DNA of 64,000 bases. Source: Mycobacterium sp. AZCC_0083 (lineage in GTDB: Bacteria > Actinomycetota > Actinomycetes > Mycobacteriales > Mycobacteriaceae). How positions within the stretch are numbered: the stretch's first letter is position 1; each line of letters begins with the position of its first letter. The position numbers and the translations under genes were made by a program. Below the pieces are notes generated by a model. The model worked only from the letters and a program-made list of their open reading frames with translations, made no database searches and was not told the DNA's origin. Of this stretch, positions 25,811 to 33,958 are shown piece by piece. Where the stretch lies: positions 124,001-188,000 of the forward strand of contig NZ_JACHGP010000007.1 in NCBI RefSeq assembly GCF_014202335.1, read 5' to 3'.

Positions 25811-27091
25811 TCAGCCGCGCCGCCTGATGTACTCCTGATAGGCCTCCGCAGCGGCCGCCAACTCGGGTCGCGCGTCGAGCACGGGCTGCAACTTCTTCTT
25901 CGCTTCCTCGCGCTTGTACGGCAGGAATTCGGTCGGGAAGTTGCCCTCGTGCGGGCGGTAGTCCCGCAGCACGCGGCGCGCCACGGTGGCGATGTGCACT
26001 TCGTCGACGCCGTCGGCGATGCCCATCGTCGGGGCGGCGGCATACATCGCCTGGATCGGCGTGAGGTCGGTGGTACCAAGCGATCCGAGCACGTGCAGGG
26101 CGTTGAACGACACCTCGCGCAGCACCTTGGCCATCGTGAACTTGACGGCGGCGATCTCGGTGCGGGCCTCCATGGTCGAGGTGTTGTCGATCTTCCATGC
26201 CGTTTCGAGCACGAACAGCCGCAGCATCTTGATCATCGCGTAGGACTCGGCGATCTTCTCCTGCACCATCTGGTGTTCGGAGATGATCTTGCCGTGCGAC
26301 TCGCGGGACAGGGCCCGCTCGCACATCATGTCGAAGGCCAAGTTGCACTGCGCGATGGTGCGCATGGCGTGGTGAATGCGTCCACCGCCAAGTCGGCGCT
26401 GCGCCAACACCTTTGCGCCGTTCGGCGGTCCCAGCAGGTGGTCGAGCGGCACGCGCACATCGGTGTAGACGATGTGGTTGTGATTGCGCGGCTCGGGCAT
26501 GATCTCCACGCCAGGCGTATTGCGCGGCACGACGAACATGCCGTTGGTGCACATCACGAACAGGATGTCGGCGACCCGGCCTGCCGAGGTGAACCACTTC
26601 TCGCCGTTGATCACCCACTCGTCGCCGTATTGGACGGCTGTGGTCTTGAACAGGCTGGGGTCGCTGCCGCCCTGCGGCTCGGTCATCGAGTACGCCGAGA
26701 ACATGTCCTGGTTCAGCAGCGGCTTGAGCCAGCGCTCCTTCTGCTCCTCGGTGCCGTAGGCCGCCAGCATCTCCATGTTGCCGGTGTCGGGTGCCGACGC
26801 GCCGAACATGTGCGGTGCGCCTGCGTAGCGTCCGATGACCTCGTTGAGCAGACCGAGCTTGAGCTGACCGAAGCCCGGCCCGCCGAGTTCCTCGTCGAGG
26901 AAGATCGCCCACAGGCCTTGGTCCTTGACCTCCTGCTGGAGCTCGCGGACGTAGGCCTTGACCGCGGGAATGGGGACGCGCACCGCGTGCGGGAAGACAT
27001 GATCGAGCGGTTCGACCTTCTCCACGCAGAACTGCTTCACCCAGTCGAGCTTCTCCTGGAAGTCCGGGTCGGTACTGAAATCCCAAGCCAT
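25811..27091 (-). CDS. Acyl-CoA dehydrogenase (ACAD10/11-like)
   Basis: 426 residues, ATG at 27091 behind GAGGAGG. Longer N-terminal part than usual; GNMEMLAAYGTEEQKERWLKPLL, AYSMTEPQGGSDPSLFKTT and EWVINGEKWFTSAGRVADI mark the FAD/substrate domain. The C-terminal part has GGGRIHHAMRTIAQCNLAFDMMCERAL and MGIADGVDEVHIATVARRVLRDY, typical of the ACAD10/11-like branch rather than short- or medium-chain enzymes. It likely oxidises an acyl-CoA of unknown chain type. Its ribosome site lies directly after a broken small gene upstream. Confidence 0.88.
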   Translation of the reverse strand: MAWDFSTDPDFQEKLDWVKQFCVEKVEPLDHVFPHAVRVPIPAVKAYVRELQQEVKDQGLWAIFLDEELGGPGFGQLKLGLLNEVIGRYAGAPHMFGASAPDTGNMEMLAAYGTEEQKERWLKPLLNQDMFSAYSMTEPQGGSDPSLFKTTAVQYGDEWVINGEKWFTSAGRVADILFVMCTNGMFVVPRNTPGVEIMPEPRNHNHIVYTDVRVPLDHLLGPPNGAKVLAQRRLGGGRIHHAMRTIAQCNLAFDMMCERALSRESHGKIISEHQMVQEKIAESYAMIKMLRLFVLETAWKIDNTSTMEARTEIAAVKFTMAKVLREVSFNALHVLGSLGTTDLTPIQAMYAAAPTMGIADGVDEVHIATVARRVLRDYRPHEGNFPTEFLPYKREEAKKKLQPVLDARPELAAAAEAYQEYIRRRG

Positions 27092-27102
27092 TCAAGCCTC
27101 CT

Positions 27103-27280
27103 CAGTCCTTGTCGTAGAACCGCTCCCGAAAGATGCGCGACTTGTACGTGCCTGCAGGCAGACAGTCAGGGCAGCCGCACATGTTGCGGGTGCGTGCACG
27201 CGATACTTGCCGATCTTGATCCCGCTACGGCGGACCGATTCGGTCTCGTCTTCGTTGGTGATGTGAACGAGCAGTGGCAC
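27103..27280 (-). pseudogene. Frameshifted remnant of a small conserved gene
   Basis: From a GTG at 27280 the frame reads MPLLVHITNEDETESVRRSG and on to GKYRVHA, then degenerates. From around 27195 a second frame continues sensibly with RTRNMCGCPDCLPAG and ends FRERFYDKD at a TGA, 11 bases before the acyl-CoA dehydrogenase start. The span is not a multiple of three, consistent with one indel. I do not recognise the family. The short length suggests an internal deletion as well, but that is inference. Confidence 0.5.
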
Positions 27281-27315
27281 GTCGCCACGCTAGCCCACCA
27301 CGGCAGTCGAGTTGG

Positions 27316-27390
27316 CTACATGGCCTCGTCGTCGACGATCGTCACGGTCTTGCTGGTCTCACCGGGTGCGAACGTGATGCTCCCCCAGCG
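27316..27390 (-). pseudogene. C-terminal coding remnant
   Basis: A 24-codon stretch reads RWGSITFAPGETKTVTIVDD then EAM and a stop, which looks like the end of a real protein. Its upstream part is missing: the intact membrane-protein gene ends at 27392 in its place. It lies just before the frameshifted small gene, so the two were probably neighbours in an older operon. Confidence 0.4.
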
Positions 27391-27391
27391 T

Positions 27392-28228
27392 TTAGAAGTT
27401 GATGGCAAGCCAACCGATCAGCACCGCGACGATCAACCAGTTGCTCACCGTGTGCAATGCAGCAGCCATCGATGCGGCGGTTTCCCGAAGACTCTTGATC
27501 TGAGCCTGGCGTTCATCGTCCTGCTGCTTGGTCTCCGCAAACCATTCCTCGAGCAGGACGCGATTTCCTTCGGACACGCGAGTGAATTCCGCGTGGTGGG
27601 CCTCCCACACCGCCGGGTCGTACGGCCCGGCAGGCGAAGACGGGTAGTCGAGGCGTGTCGGCTCCGGCGTGCGCACCACGAGATCAGTGCGATCGAGGAA
27701 GCGGTTCAGCGACGTGAGATACACGAGCTGATACAGCAGTCCGCTGCCGATGAGGGCAACACCAGCTGCGATTGGAACACCCGCCACAACCGAATGACCA
27801 AGGCCGAAGACCATCAGCCGTCGAAGACGCTGCCCCTTCGAATCCCGTTCGCTGCCATAGCGGAAGGACATCTCCTCTCCGTGCGCCAGAAGCGGGACCA
27901 AGAGGAAAATCCAAAGTGGCACGACGAATCCAATGATCTGCCACGGCCCCCCGGTGTGACCGGTTTGACCGAGTGCAACGTTGCCAGTACCGCCCAGAAG
28001 CATCCACCAACCCACACCGAGGATGGGCACTGCAAGGAGCAGGAGCATGACGATCGCAATGACACAGACGATGTGTCCGATTGCTGTGGGCAGCATCCAC
28101 CAGCGGATCGCCCGCACTGTCGCAAGATAGTGGCCTCTGACGTCTCCGTCGCGCAACAACCGCCAGGTGGCGGAAGCGAGCAGCATGCCTACGGCGCACA
28201 ACACGATTGCGACCAGGACGTCGGTCAT
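27392..28228 (-). CDS. Membrane protein resembling CPBP intramembrane metalloproteases
   Basis: 278 residues, ATG at 28228 behind AAGGAGATG. Predicted membrane helices lie near 4-22, 45-72, 95-117, 140-172 and at the C-terminus (259-275), with a charged region from 180 to 250. Motifs HGEEMSFRYG (EExxxR, about 117) and FGLGHSVVAG (FxxxH, about 141) are those of CPBP/Abi proteases, which act on membrane substrates or give immunity. The second CPBP half is unusual, with a long soluble tail, so the activity is uncertain. It appears to have displaced the gene whose tail is at 27316-27390. Confidence 0.55.
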   Translation of the reverse strand: MTDVLVAIVLCAVGMLLASATWRLLRDGDVRGHYLATVRAIRWWMLPTAIGHIVCVIAIVMLLLLAVPILGVGWWMLLGGTGNVALGQTGHTGGPWQIIGFVVPLWIFLLVPLLAHGEEMSFRYGSERDSKGQRLRRLMVFGLGHSVVAGVPIAAGVALIGSGLLYQLVYLTSLNRFLDRTDLVVRTPEPTRLDYPSSPAGPYDPAVWEAHHAEFTRVSEGNRVLLEEWFAETKQQDDERQAQIKSLRETAASMAAALHTVSNWLIVAVLIGWLAINF

Positions 28229-28305
28229 GTGTCATCTCCTTCGGTAGCGGACAGCATGGTTCTGCCTACCGACAAATCGGCTGCGTCGCTGACACCTCAC
28301 CCCGA

Positions 28306-29610
28306 GTGGCGCGCACGCTGCGGGCAACCGATAACTTGAGACGGGTCAGTCTGGAGCGAAGGGTTGGTGCGCGCAGGGTGGCGTCCGGGTCGAGCCGTTA
28401 TCCCGTGTTGTTGACGTTCGGCGCGTCCTACTCCGTCGGCGCGCAGATGGCCAGCGTGTCGGCGGTCCTGCCATTCCTGCTGGCCGCGAAGGGCATCTCC
28501 TGGGCGGCCGGCCTGCTGTATCCCGTCTTCAGCATCGGCTTCATTGCTGGAAATGCGTTGTCACCGCCAGTGATCTCGCGGTTGGGACGCCGCCAGAACG
28601 TCGTCATCGCGACGGCCTCCGCGACCATCGCCGTCCTGACCGCGTGCATCGCCGCGGCCGACCTGCGTGACGTGTTCGTCGCACCGATCTTCTTGTTGGC
28701 GTCGCTGGTGATCGGTTGCGCGATGGGAATCGCGAACAATGCCTACGCCGAGATCATTTCGCGCATGCTCGACAGAGAACGACGCAACCGTCTCCTGCTC
28801 AACCAGGAAGCGATCGGTGCGGTATTGACCGTCGCAGGAACTCTGCTGATCCTTCCGCTGATGTCCGGACGCGACCCGGCCGAAGGACGCATCGACGTCC
28901 TGTGGTTGGGTGCCGCCGCCATGGTGGCGGCGTGCGTGGCCGCGGCGATCGTCGGGCCGACGACGTCGGGCACTGTGAAGCCGCCAACACGGTTCATCGA
29001 CGACTACCGCGATGGCGTCACCGTGGTGCGGACGCAAAGCTGGTACCGGCTGTTCCTGCTCACCCAAATCGTGTTCGTGCCCATCGGTTTGAACATGACG
29101 TTCTTCTCTCTGCGGGCCGCGATGGCCCACCCCGACAAGGCGGGCAGCCTGCACGTCCTCGTGATCAGCTCGGCTGCGGGGCTGCTGGCCGGCTCGTTCC
29201 TGTGGCGCCGTGTCTTCACCAGGTTCGGGGTGCGCGGCATGCTCGTGATGAGTGGCATCACCAGCAGCGCCGCTGCGCTCGTCTGCCTCGGCAACGAGAC
29301 GATCCCCGGCGGAGAGCTTCTGTGGGTGCACGGCGTGGTGTTCTTCCTCGCCACCCTGGCCAACGCAGCGACCGGCGCCGCCACCGTGTCCTGGATCAGT
29401 GCCTTCGCGACCGAGGAGCACCGCGCCACGTTGATCAGCTTCGCCGCCGCGCTCGCCGCAGCGGTGTCCACGGTCTTGGGCGCAGTGCTCGGCTGGCTCG
29501 CCCAGGCGACGGTGGCCATCTGGCCGGTGCTGATCGTGCTCGCGCTGGCCGTCGTTGCCACGATCGTCACCGTCCGTGCACCCGATCGGCCCCCGGTCGC
29601 GACGACGTGA
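28306..29610 (+). CDS. MFS transporter
   Basis: 434 residues from a GTG at 28306; GTG at 28378 is another candidate and no strong ribosome site decides. About 12 hydrophobic segments are evident, including YPVLLTFGASYSVGAQMASVSAVLPFLL, the loop motif SRLGRRQNVVIA after TM2 (MFS motif A type), GCAMGIANNAYAEIISRMLDRERRNR, and the C-terminal WISAFATEEHRATLISFAAALAAAVS. It is a proton-linked exporter-type protein of unknown substrate. It is divergent from the CPBP-like gene. Confidence 0.8.
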   Translation: MARTLRATDNLRRVSLERRVGARRVASGSSRYPVLLTFGASYSVGAQMASVSAVLPFLLAAKGISWAAGLLYPVFSIGFIAGNALSPPVISRLGRRQNVVIATASATIAVLTACIAAADLRDVFVAPIFLLASLVIGCAMGIANNAYAEIISRMLDRERRNRLLLNQEAIGAVLTVAGTLLILPLMSGRDPAEGRIDVLWLGAAAMVAACVAAAIVGPTTSGTVKPPTRFIDDYRDGVTVVRTQSWYRLFLLTQIVFVPIGLNMTFFSLRAAMAHPDKAGSLHVLVISSAAGLLAGSFLWRRVFTRFGVRGMLVMSGITSSAAALVCLGNETIPGGELLWVHGVVFFLATLANAATGAATVSWISAFATEEHRATLISFAAALAAAVSTVLGAVLGWLAQATVAIWPVLIVLALAVVATIVTVRAPDRPPVATT

Positions 29611-30306
29611 GGAGCTCGACCTCGTGCCGATGCGGTGTGGCGTTGTCCCGACCCGCGGGCGCGCTTGAGCGTCAGGGCCTCTCTGCTTCCTTCGGGAGAT
29701 CCGTGGTGTTGAGTTCGTGCCGCCGTTTGCGTGCTCGCGACGCAAGCAGATAGGCGGCGTTGCCGCACGCACGCGAGTCGTGTCAGTGGCCAGCCCTGCG
29801 GTCGCCAGCTTTTGGCGCTTCATCGGCCATGCTGGCCGCATGTCCGGCGGCGGTGAGCCGAGTTGTTGATCCTCATCACCGCGCTCACTCAGACCCGCTG
29901 GCCCCATAGGCCACTTCTAGCTCATTGGCCACAATAGCCCCGATGGTCCTGAAATTAACATCTGCCACTTTAACTATCAATAAACTCAATAGTCACATTA
30001 GCACTTCGGAAGACTGCTGCTTTTCCTAAGCATCGACAAGCCGTGACCGGCGGCGGAAGCCCGGTATTCGAATTCCGTTGACCAGCTTGAACACGGCCTC
30101 TTCGCCGGATCACAGCGGCCACTTTGGTCCCATCAGCAGCAGGAGAGTTAAACAAACTCAGAGAAGATAATTAGACTCGTTAATATCTCTGTTTAACTTC
30201 CGCCTCATCTGTAAAACTCGATATCACGATTTGAGCTTGAGGATCGTCGCTCACGCCAGCCCGTTCATAGCCGTGCGCGTCGCGGGGACCTCGCGGAAGG
30301 ATCGAT
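29611..30306. other. Gene-free stretch before rpf, partly AT-rich
   Basis: No coding frame is convincing here. From 29611 to about 29930 the composition is like the rest. From about 29940 to 30240 it is distinctly AT-richer, with poly-A/T words such as TTTAACTATCAATAAACTC, and contains the stem-loop described separately. It probably holds the rpf promoter and a long untranslated leader. Confidence 0.6.
30146..30198. promoter_or_regulatory. Long stem-loop in the AT-rich region upstream of rpf
   Basis: AGTTAAA (30146-30152) pairs with TTTAACT (30192-30198), and inside it CAGAGA (30159-30164) pairs with TCTCTG (30186-30191). The outer arm can also pair as AGTTAAACA with TGTTTAACT. It lies about 110 bases before the rpf ATG. 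It could be an RNA leader structure, a terminator of something upstream, or a protein site. Confidence 0.45.
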
Positions 30307-30717
30307 ATGAGTGTGCGGAAGGCAGTCGCGGTGACCGTCCTTGCCGGTGTGATCGCGGCTGCGCAAATGGCCGTGGCAATCCCCTCTGCCAGCGCTGAAC
30401 CGAACTGGGACGCAATGGCTCAATGCGAGTCGGGAGGGAACTGGTCCGAGAACACTGGCAACGGCTTCTATGGCGGACTTCAGTTCACCCCGGCCACGTG
30501 GACTGCGAACGGGGGCATCGGATCACCCGCCAACGCCAGCCGCGACGAGCAGATCCGTGTCGCGCGTAACGTTGTGCAGACCCAAGGACTCGGAGCTTGG
30601 CCAGTCTGCGGTGGGCCAGTCGGCTGGGCGGCAGGGACATGCCGCGCCATGGTCGCCTGGATTCCCATCGGGAACCTGCCGCATCTGTGCACCGTGGTGC
30701 TCAATCCGTTCGCCTGA
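30307..30717 (+). CDS. rpf: Resuscitation-promoting factor (Rpf-domain transglycosylase)
   Basis: 136 residues, ATG at 30307 after GGAAGGATCGAT. Sec signal peptide [20 protein letters not shown], cleaved about ASAEP (residue 31). The Rpf domain follows: [32 protein letters not shown], with the catalytic Glu in QCES (about 41) and conserved Cys partner in WPVCGG. The enzyme cleaves peptidoglycan glycan strands outside the cell and helps dormant cells regrow. It lacks the long repeats of RpfA/RpfB, being closer in size to RpfC/RpfE. The exact paralogue cannot be assigned. The AT-rich leader upstream is unusual. Confidence 0.9.
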   Translation: MSVRKAVAVTVLAGVIAAAQMAVAIPSASAEPNWDAMAQCESGGNWSENTGNGFYGGLQFTPATWTANGGIGSPANASRDEQIRVARNVVQTQGLGAWPVCGGPVGWAAGTCRAMVAWIPIGNLPHLCTVVLNPFA

Positions 30718-30786
30718 GGCACGATCCGCGGTCACGGCGTCCCGCACCTTCATTGGTTGGTGTGACCGATCACATTCATCAACCTG

Positions 30787-31713
30787 GTGGCGGTCGGTTC
30801 GGAAGCGACGAGGTCTGGTGCACCTGGCCCCGTCGGCCGCCCGGCGCCGTCCGACGAACGAATCGGCCAGCTCGATCACGATCTGCGAATGTTGCTCAGT
30901 ACCTTCGCTGCTGCGGTCTTCCTATCCCCTGCACCGAAGATCGTGCCCTTCCGGGGTCGCGCCACGCCACCCGCCGCGTGGCGGCGACTGTCCCGGTGGA
31001 TCGACGAACAGATCGAAAACCGATTGGCCAACCCGATCGAGCACGTCGACATGCTCCACGTGCTGCTCGATGCCCGCACGAACACGGCGAGCCGCTCAGT
31101 CGACAGGATCTGATCGCCCGAGCTCGCCATCCTCATCGCCGGTGGTTACGAGACCGTGGTGGCATCGGTGTCCTGGACGCTCGCGGTTCTCGGAACCAAT
31201 CCCGAAGCGCTCCAACGTCTCATCGACGAAGTGGACACGCTGGAAGGGGCACCACCCCAGTACGCGGATCTGAACCGGCTCACCTGGGTCAAGGCTTGCT
31301 TCGACGAGGGACAGCGACTACAGGGACATCCCTTCCATCCACGAATCGCGCTGCAAGACGACGTCATCGACGGCTACCTGATCCCCCGCGGCACCATCGT
31401 CGGCGTCTCGGTCTACGCACTCCACCGAGACCCGCGCTGGTGGGCCGATCCGGATCGCTTCGACCCGACACGGTTCACCGACGGCGACGTGGTCTCGGCA
31501 CGTCCCGTCAACGCCTTCATCCCCTTCGGAGTCGGTCCACATCGGTGCATCGGTTCCCAACTCGGATACCTCAACGCCCAATTCATCCTGACGCTGTTCT
31601 TCCAGCGCTATCGCATGCGTACGCTGCCCGGCTGGACGCCCAAGCACGCCTCGACCTTCTCCACCACCATCGAAGGTGGGCTACCCGTGCTGCTCGACCG
31701 GGTGGCTCCATGA
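30787..31713 (+). pseudogene. Broken cytochrome P450 gene
   Basis: The C-terminal part from 31156 is intact P450: SVSWTLAVLGTNPEALQRL, the ExxR-like DEGQRL (with DEGQR rather than ETLR), RDPRWWADPDRFDPTRF and the heme loop FIPFGVGPHRCIG. Upstream, HVDMLHVLLDARTN in the same frame ends at a TGA at 31111-31113; the neighbouring frame supplies EHGEPLSRQDLIA, showing two indels around 31075 and 31125. Everything N-terminal of about the helix F/G region is missing. So the protein cannot be made whole. It lies between rpf and the conservon and is convergent with the latter. Confidence 0.8.
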
Positions 31714-31753
31714 CGCGCCCCGGCCCTTCCCCTGGAGTGAGGCGGGCCTCGTG

Positions 31754-32539
31754 TTACCGATGTCGCCCAGCCGACGACGCGACGGGACGTGGTGCGGATG
31801 AGGTTCCAGTAGCAACGCGATCTGAAGCCAACATCACGGCGGTGATCGGGACGGCGAGCGCAAGCAAGCCAATCACGAAGACCGGGAACAGGAACGAGAA
31901 GACCTCGGGGCCGCCCGGTACCGGCGCAGTGTGATCGACGGTCACACGGACCGCGGCCATGCCCGTGTAGTGCATTCCGACGACGGCGACGCCCATTACG
32001 AGCCCCGCGGCGAATCGCAGCGCCGGGGACTCGAGCACGAGGGTGAACCACAGCGCGGCCGTGGCCGCGACTACGGCGATCACGATCGACAGGGCGACAA
32101 GGCTCTTGTCGTAGGTGATCGTGCCCTGGGTCTGCATCGCCCACATGCCGGTGTAATGCATCAGGGCGACGGCAAGGCCCGTGATCACGCCCCCGGCGAT
32201 GAGCCGGCGCAGATCGACGTTCCGGCCGATGGTGATCAGCCCGACGAACACTGCCGAGATCGACAGCGCCGCCGACGCGACCGTCCATCCAAGGTTGTAC
32301 CGGACCACGCTGCCCGGGATCGCAAAGCCGAGCATCGCGATGAAATGCATCAGCCAGATCGCCACCCCGCCGATGGCGACCGACGCCATGGCGAGCCAAC
32401 GCAGCCGATCACGTTGGTCGGACGCCGCCGCGCTCTGACGAGTACACGCCAGCCCGACGACCGATCCGGTCACCGAGACAATGTACGCGAGAACGAGCAG
32501 CCAAAGGCCCATGTCGAAGTGGTGCATTTCATGGTTCAT
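31754..32539 (-). CDS. MHYT-domain membrane sensor protein
   Basis: 261 residues with seven predicted membrane helices and three copies of the MHYT motif: WLMHFIAMLGF (about 62), ALMHYTGMWAM (about 124) and GMHYTGMAAVRV (about 187). The domain was proposed to bind copper and sense O2, CO or NO at the membrane. The N-terminus MNHEMHHFDMG also carries His/Met. There is no GGDEF, kinase or other output domain, so it must signal through a partner. It starts 36 bases after the conservon GTPase, and should be its fifth operon member. Confidence 0.85.
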   Translation of the reverse strand: MNHEMHHFDMGLWLLVLAYIVSVTGSVVGLACTRQSAAASDQRDRLRWLAMASVAIGGVAIWLMHFIAMLGFAIPGSVVRYNLGWTVASAALSISAVFVGLITIGRNVDLRRLIAGGVITGLAVALMHYTGMWAMQTQGTITYDKSLVALSIVIAVVAATAALWFTLVLESPALRFAAGLVMGVAVVGMHYTGMAAVRVTVDHTAPVPGGPEVFSFLFPVFVIGLLALAVPITAVMLASDRVATGTSSAPRPVASSAGRHR

Positions 32540-32575
32540 GATCGGTTCCTCGAGACTGGGTGTGCGGACAAGGGA

Positions 32576-33157
32576 TCAGGGCACCGTCGTCGGCAGGCGA
32601 TCGAGCGCATACGAGGTGATCGCGATCAACGCGTTCTTCGCCGAATCACGTTGCCGTGCATCGACACTGATGATCGGGACACTCGGCGACAGGGATAGGG
32701 CCTCGCGCAGTTCCTCGACGGCATACGTCGGGGCATTCTCGAATTCGTTGACGGCGATCAGGAACGGCAGGTTGCGTGCCTCGAAGAAGTCGACGGCAGC
32801 GAAGCTTTCCTCGAGCCTGCGGGTGTCGACCAGCACCAGGGCACCGATTGCGCCACACACCAAGTCGTCCCACATGAACCAGAACCGGCGTTGGCCCGGC
32901 GTGCCGAAGAGGTACAGAACCAGGTCATCGGCAATCGTGATCCGGCCGAAATCCATTGCCACCGTGGTGCTCTCCTTACCAGGGATCACCTCGAGGTCGT
33001 CGTGTCCATCTGATGCCGTCGTGACGAGGGCCTCGGTGCGCAACGGCACGATCTCCGACACCGCGCCGACGAACGTCGTCTTGCCGACGCCGAAGCCGCC
33101 GGCAATCACGATCTTCGTCGACGCCGCACCTCTGGAGTCAGAGTGCACGTAAGCCAT
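32576..33157 (-). CDS. Conservon small GTPase (CvnD-type)
   Basis: 193 residues with P-loop GGFGVGKTTFVGAVSE near 20-35, a switch region TTVAMDFGRITI near 65, the FGTPGQRRFWFMWDDL element near 84 and VNEFENAP in place of the usual NKxD. This is the Ras-like ATP/GTP-binding protein of the actinobacterial conservon. It overlaps the DUF742 gene by 20 bases. It is thought to cycle with the CvnA kinase-like protein and CvnB roadblock protein to control development or stress genes. Confidence 0.9.
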   Translation of the reverse strand: MAYVHSDSRGAASTKIVIAGGFGVGKTTFVGAVSEIVPLRTEALVTTASDGHDDLEVIPGKESTTVAMDFGRITIADDLVLYLFGTPGQRRFWFMWDDLVCGAIGALVLVDTRRLEESFAAVDFFEARNLPFLIAVNEFENAPTYAVEELREALSLSPSVPIISVDARQRDSAKNALIAITSYALDRLPTTVP

Positions 33158-33515
33158 CCAAGGTCCTTTCGATCAGCCGGCGCCGTTCCGAATCGGTCGA
33201 ACGGTCGGTCAGCGTGGCGTGCACACGAAGATGACCGCTCTCCACCAGGTCCCCCACCAGCACCCGGGTCACGCCGATCGGCAGAGCGGCGTAGGAGGAG
33301 ATCTCGGCGATCGATGGCCGGTCACCGCACAACTCGACGATCACAGTGCGGATATCGCCTGGCGCCCAATCGAGCTCGCCGCTCGAGACCAGAGTCTCCA
33401 CCGCCATCTCGATCGGCAGCTCGATCCGGGCGCGGGTTCGTCCGCCCGTGAGCGTGTACGGCCGGGCGCGATTGGGTGATCGTTTCGTCTCTGGCGTGTC
33501 CATGGCGAGCGTCAT
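33138..33515 (-). CDS. DUF742 protein (CvnC-type)
   Basis: 125 residues from the ATG at 33515, which shares a base with the stop of the roadblock gene (TGATG). RARPYTLTGGRTRARIELPIEMAVETL, VELCGDRPSIAEISSYAALPIGVTRVLVGDLVESGHLRVH and the basic C-terminus match DUF742, a likely winged-helix-like component of conservons. It overlaps the GTPase start by 20 bases, so expression is coupled. Its biochemical role is unproven. Confidence 0.9.
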   Translation of the reverse strand: MTLAMDTPETKRSPNRARPYTLTGGRTRARIELPIEMAVETLVSSGELDWAPGDIRTVIVELCGDRPSIAEISSYAALPIGVTRVLVGDLVESGHLRVHATLTDRSTDSERRRLIERTLDGLRAL

Positions 33516-33958
33516 CAAACTCCCTGCGTCGCGCGCGGCGTCGCTTGTACGGCCTCGCCGACCCGGTCGACGAGCAGCGCCATCTCGTATCCGACCTGCC
33601 CGACATCGCATGAGATCGACGCCAGCGCAGCGAGATACGATCCGTTGCCGACGTCCATCAACAGCAGGTAGCCATCGTCCATCTCAACGAGCGACTGGCG
33701 GACCTTGCCGGCCTCGAACAACCGGGCGGCACCGTTCGCCAGGCTCGACAATCCCGACGTCACGGCTGCCAGTTGGTCCGCGCGATCAGCAGGCAGAAGC
33801 GCGCTCGACGCCATCAGCAGACCGTCGGCCGACACGAGAATCGCGTGTGACACGCCTGGCACGTCACGGACGAAGTTGGACACGAACCAGTCGAGGCCGC
33901 GGGTGGTCGCAGGGGCTGAGCCATCTGACCGACCGTGCCGTTGGGTGCCGTCGTTCAT
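33515..33958 (-). CDS. Roadblock/LC7 domain protein (CvnB-type)
   Basis: 147 residues. After a short polar N-terminus, [32 protein letters not shown] (20-51) is the roadblock beta-hairpin region, followed by [22 protein letters not shown] and [24 protein letters not shown]. Roadblock proteins act as GTPase-activating or scaffold partners of small GTPases. Its ATG overlaps the kinase-like gene stop as ATGA, so the stoichiometry of the complex is probably set by coupling. Confidence 0.9.
   Translation of the reverse strand: MNDGTQRHGRSDGSAPATTRGLDWFVSNFVRDVPGVSHAILVSADGLLMASSALLPADRADQLAAVTSGLSSLANGAARLFEAGKVRQSLVEMDDGYLLLMDVGNGSYLAALASISCDVGQVGYEMALLVDRVGEAVQATPRATQGV

Noticed and set aside
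29970-30155. 61-codon minus-strand frame in the AT-rich region
   Set aside because: No ribosome site, no domain, and its composition follows the local base content; treated as non-coding.
29940-30306. c-di-AMP (ydaO) riboswitch upstream of rpf, as reported for rpfA genes
   Set aside because: I looked for the conserved GGGGAACC and CCG-rich core elements and could not find them; only a simple stem-loop is visible.
30787-31713. The broken P450 as a conservon cvnE gene
   Set aside because: It is on the opposite strand and convergent with the conservon, so it is not part of that operon.
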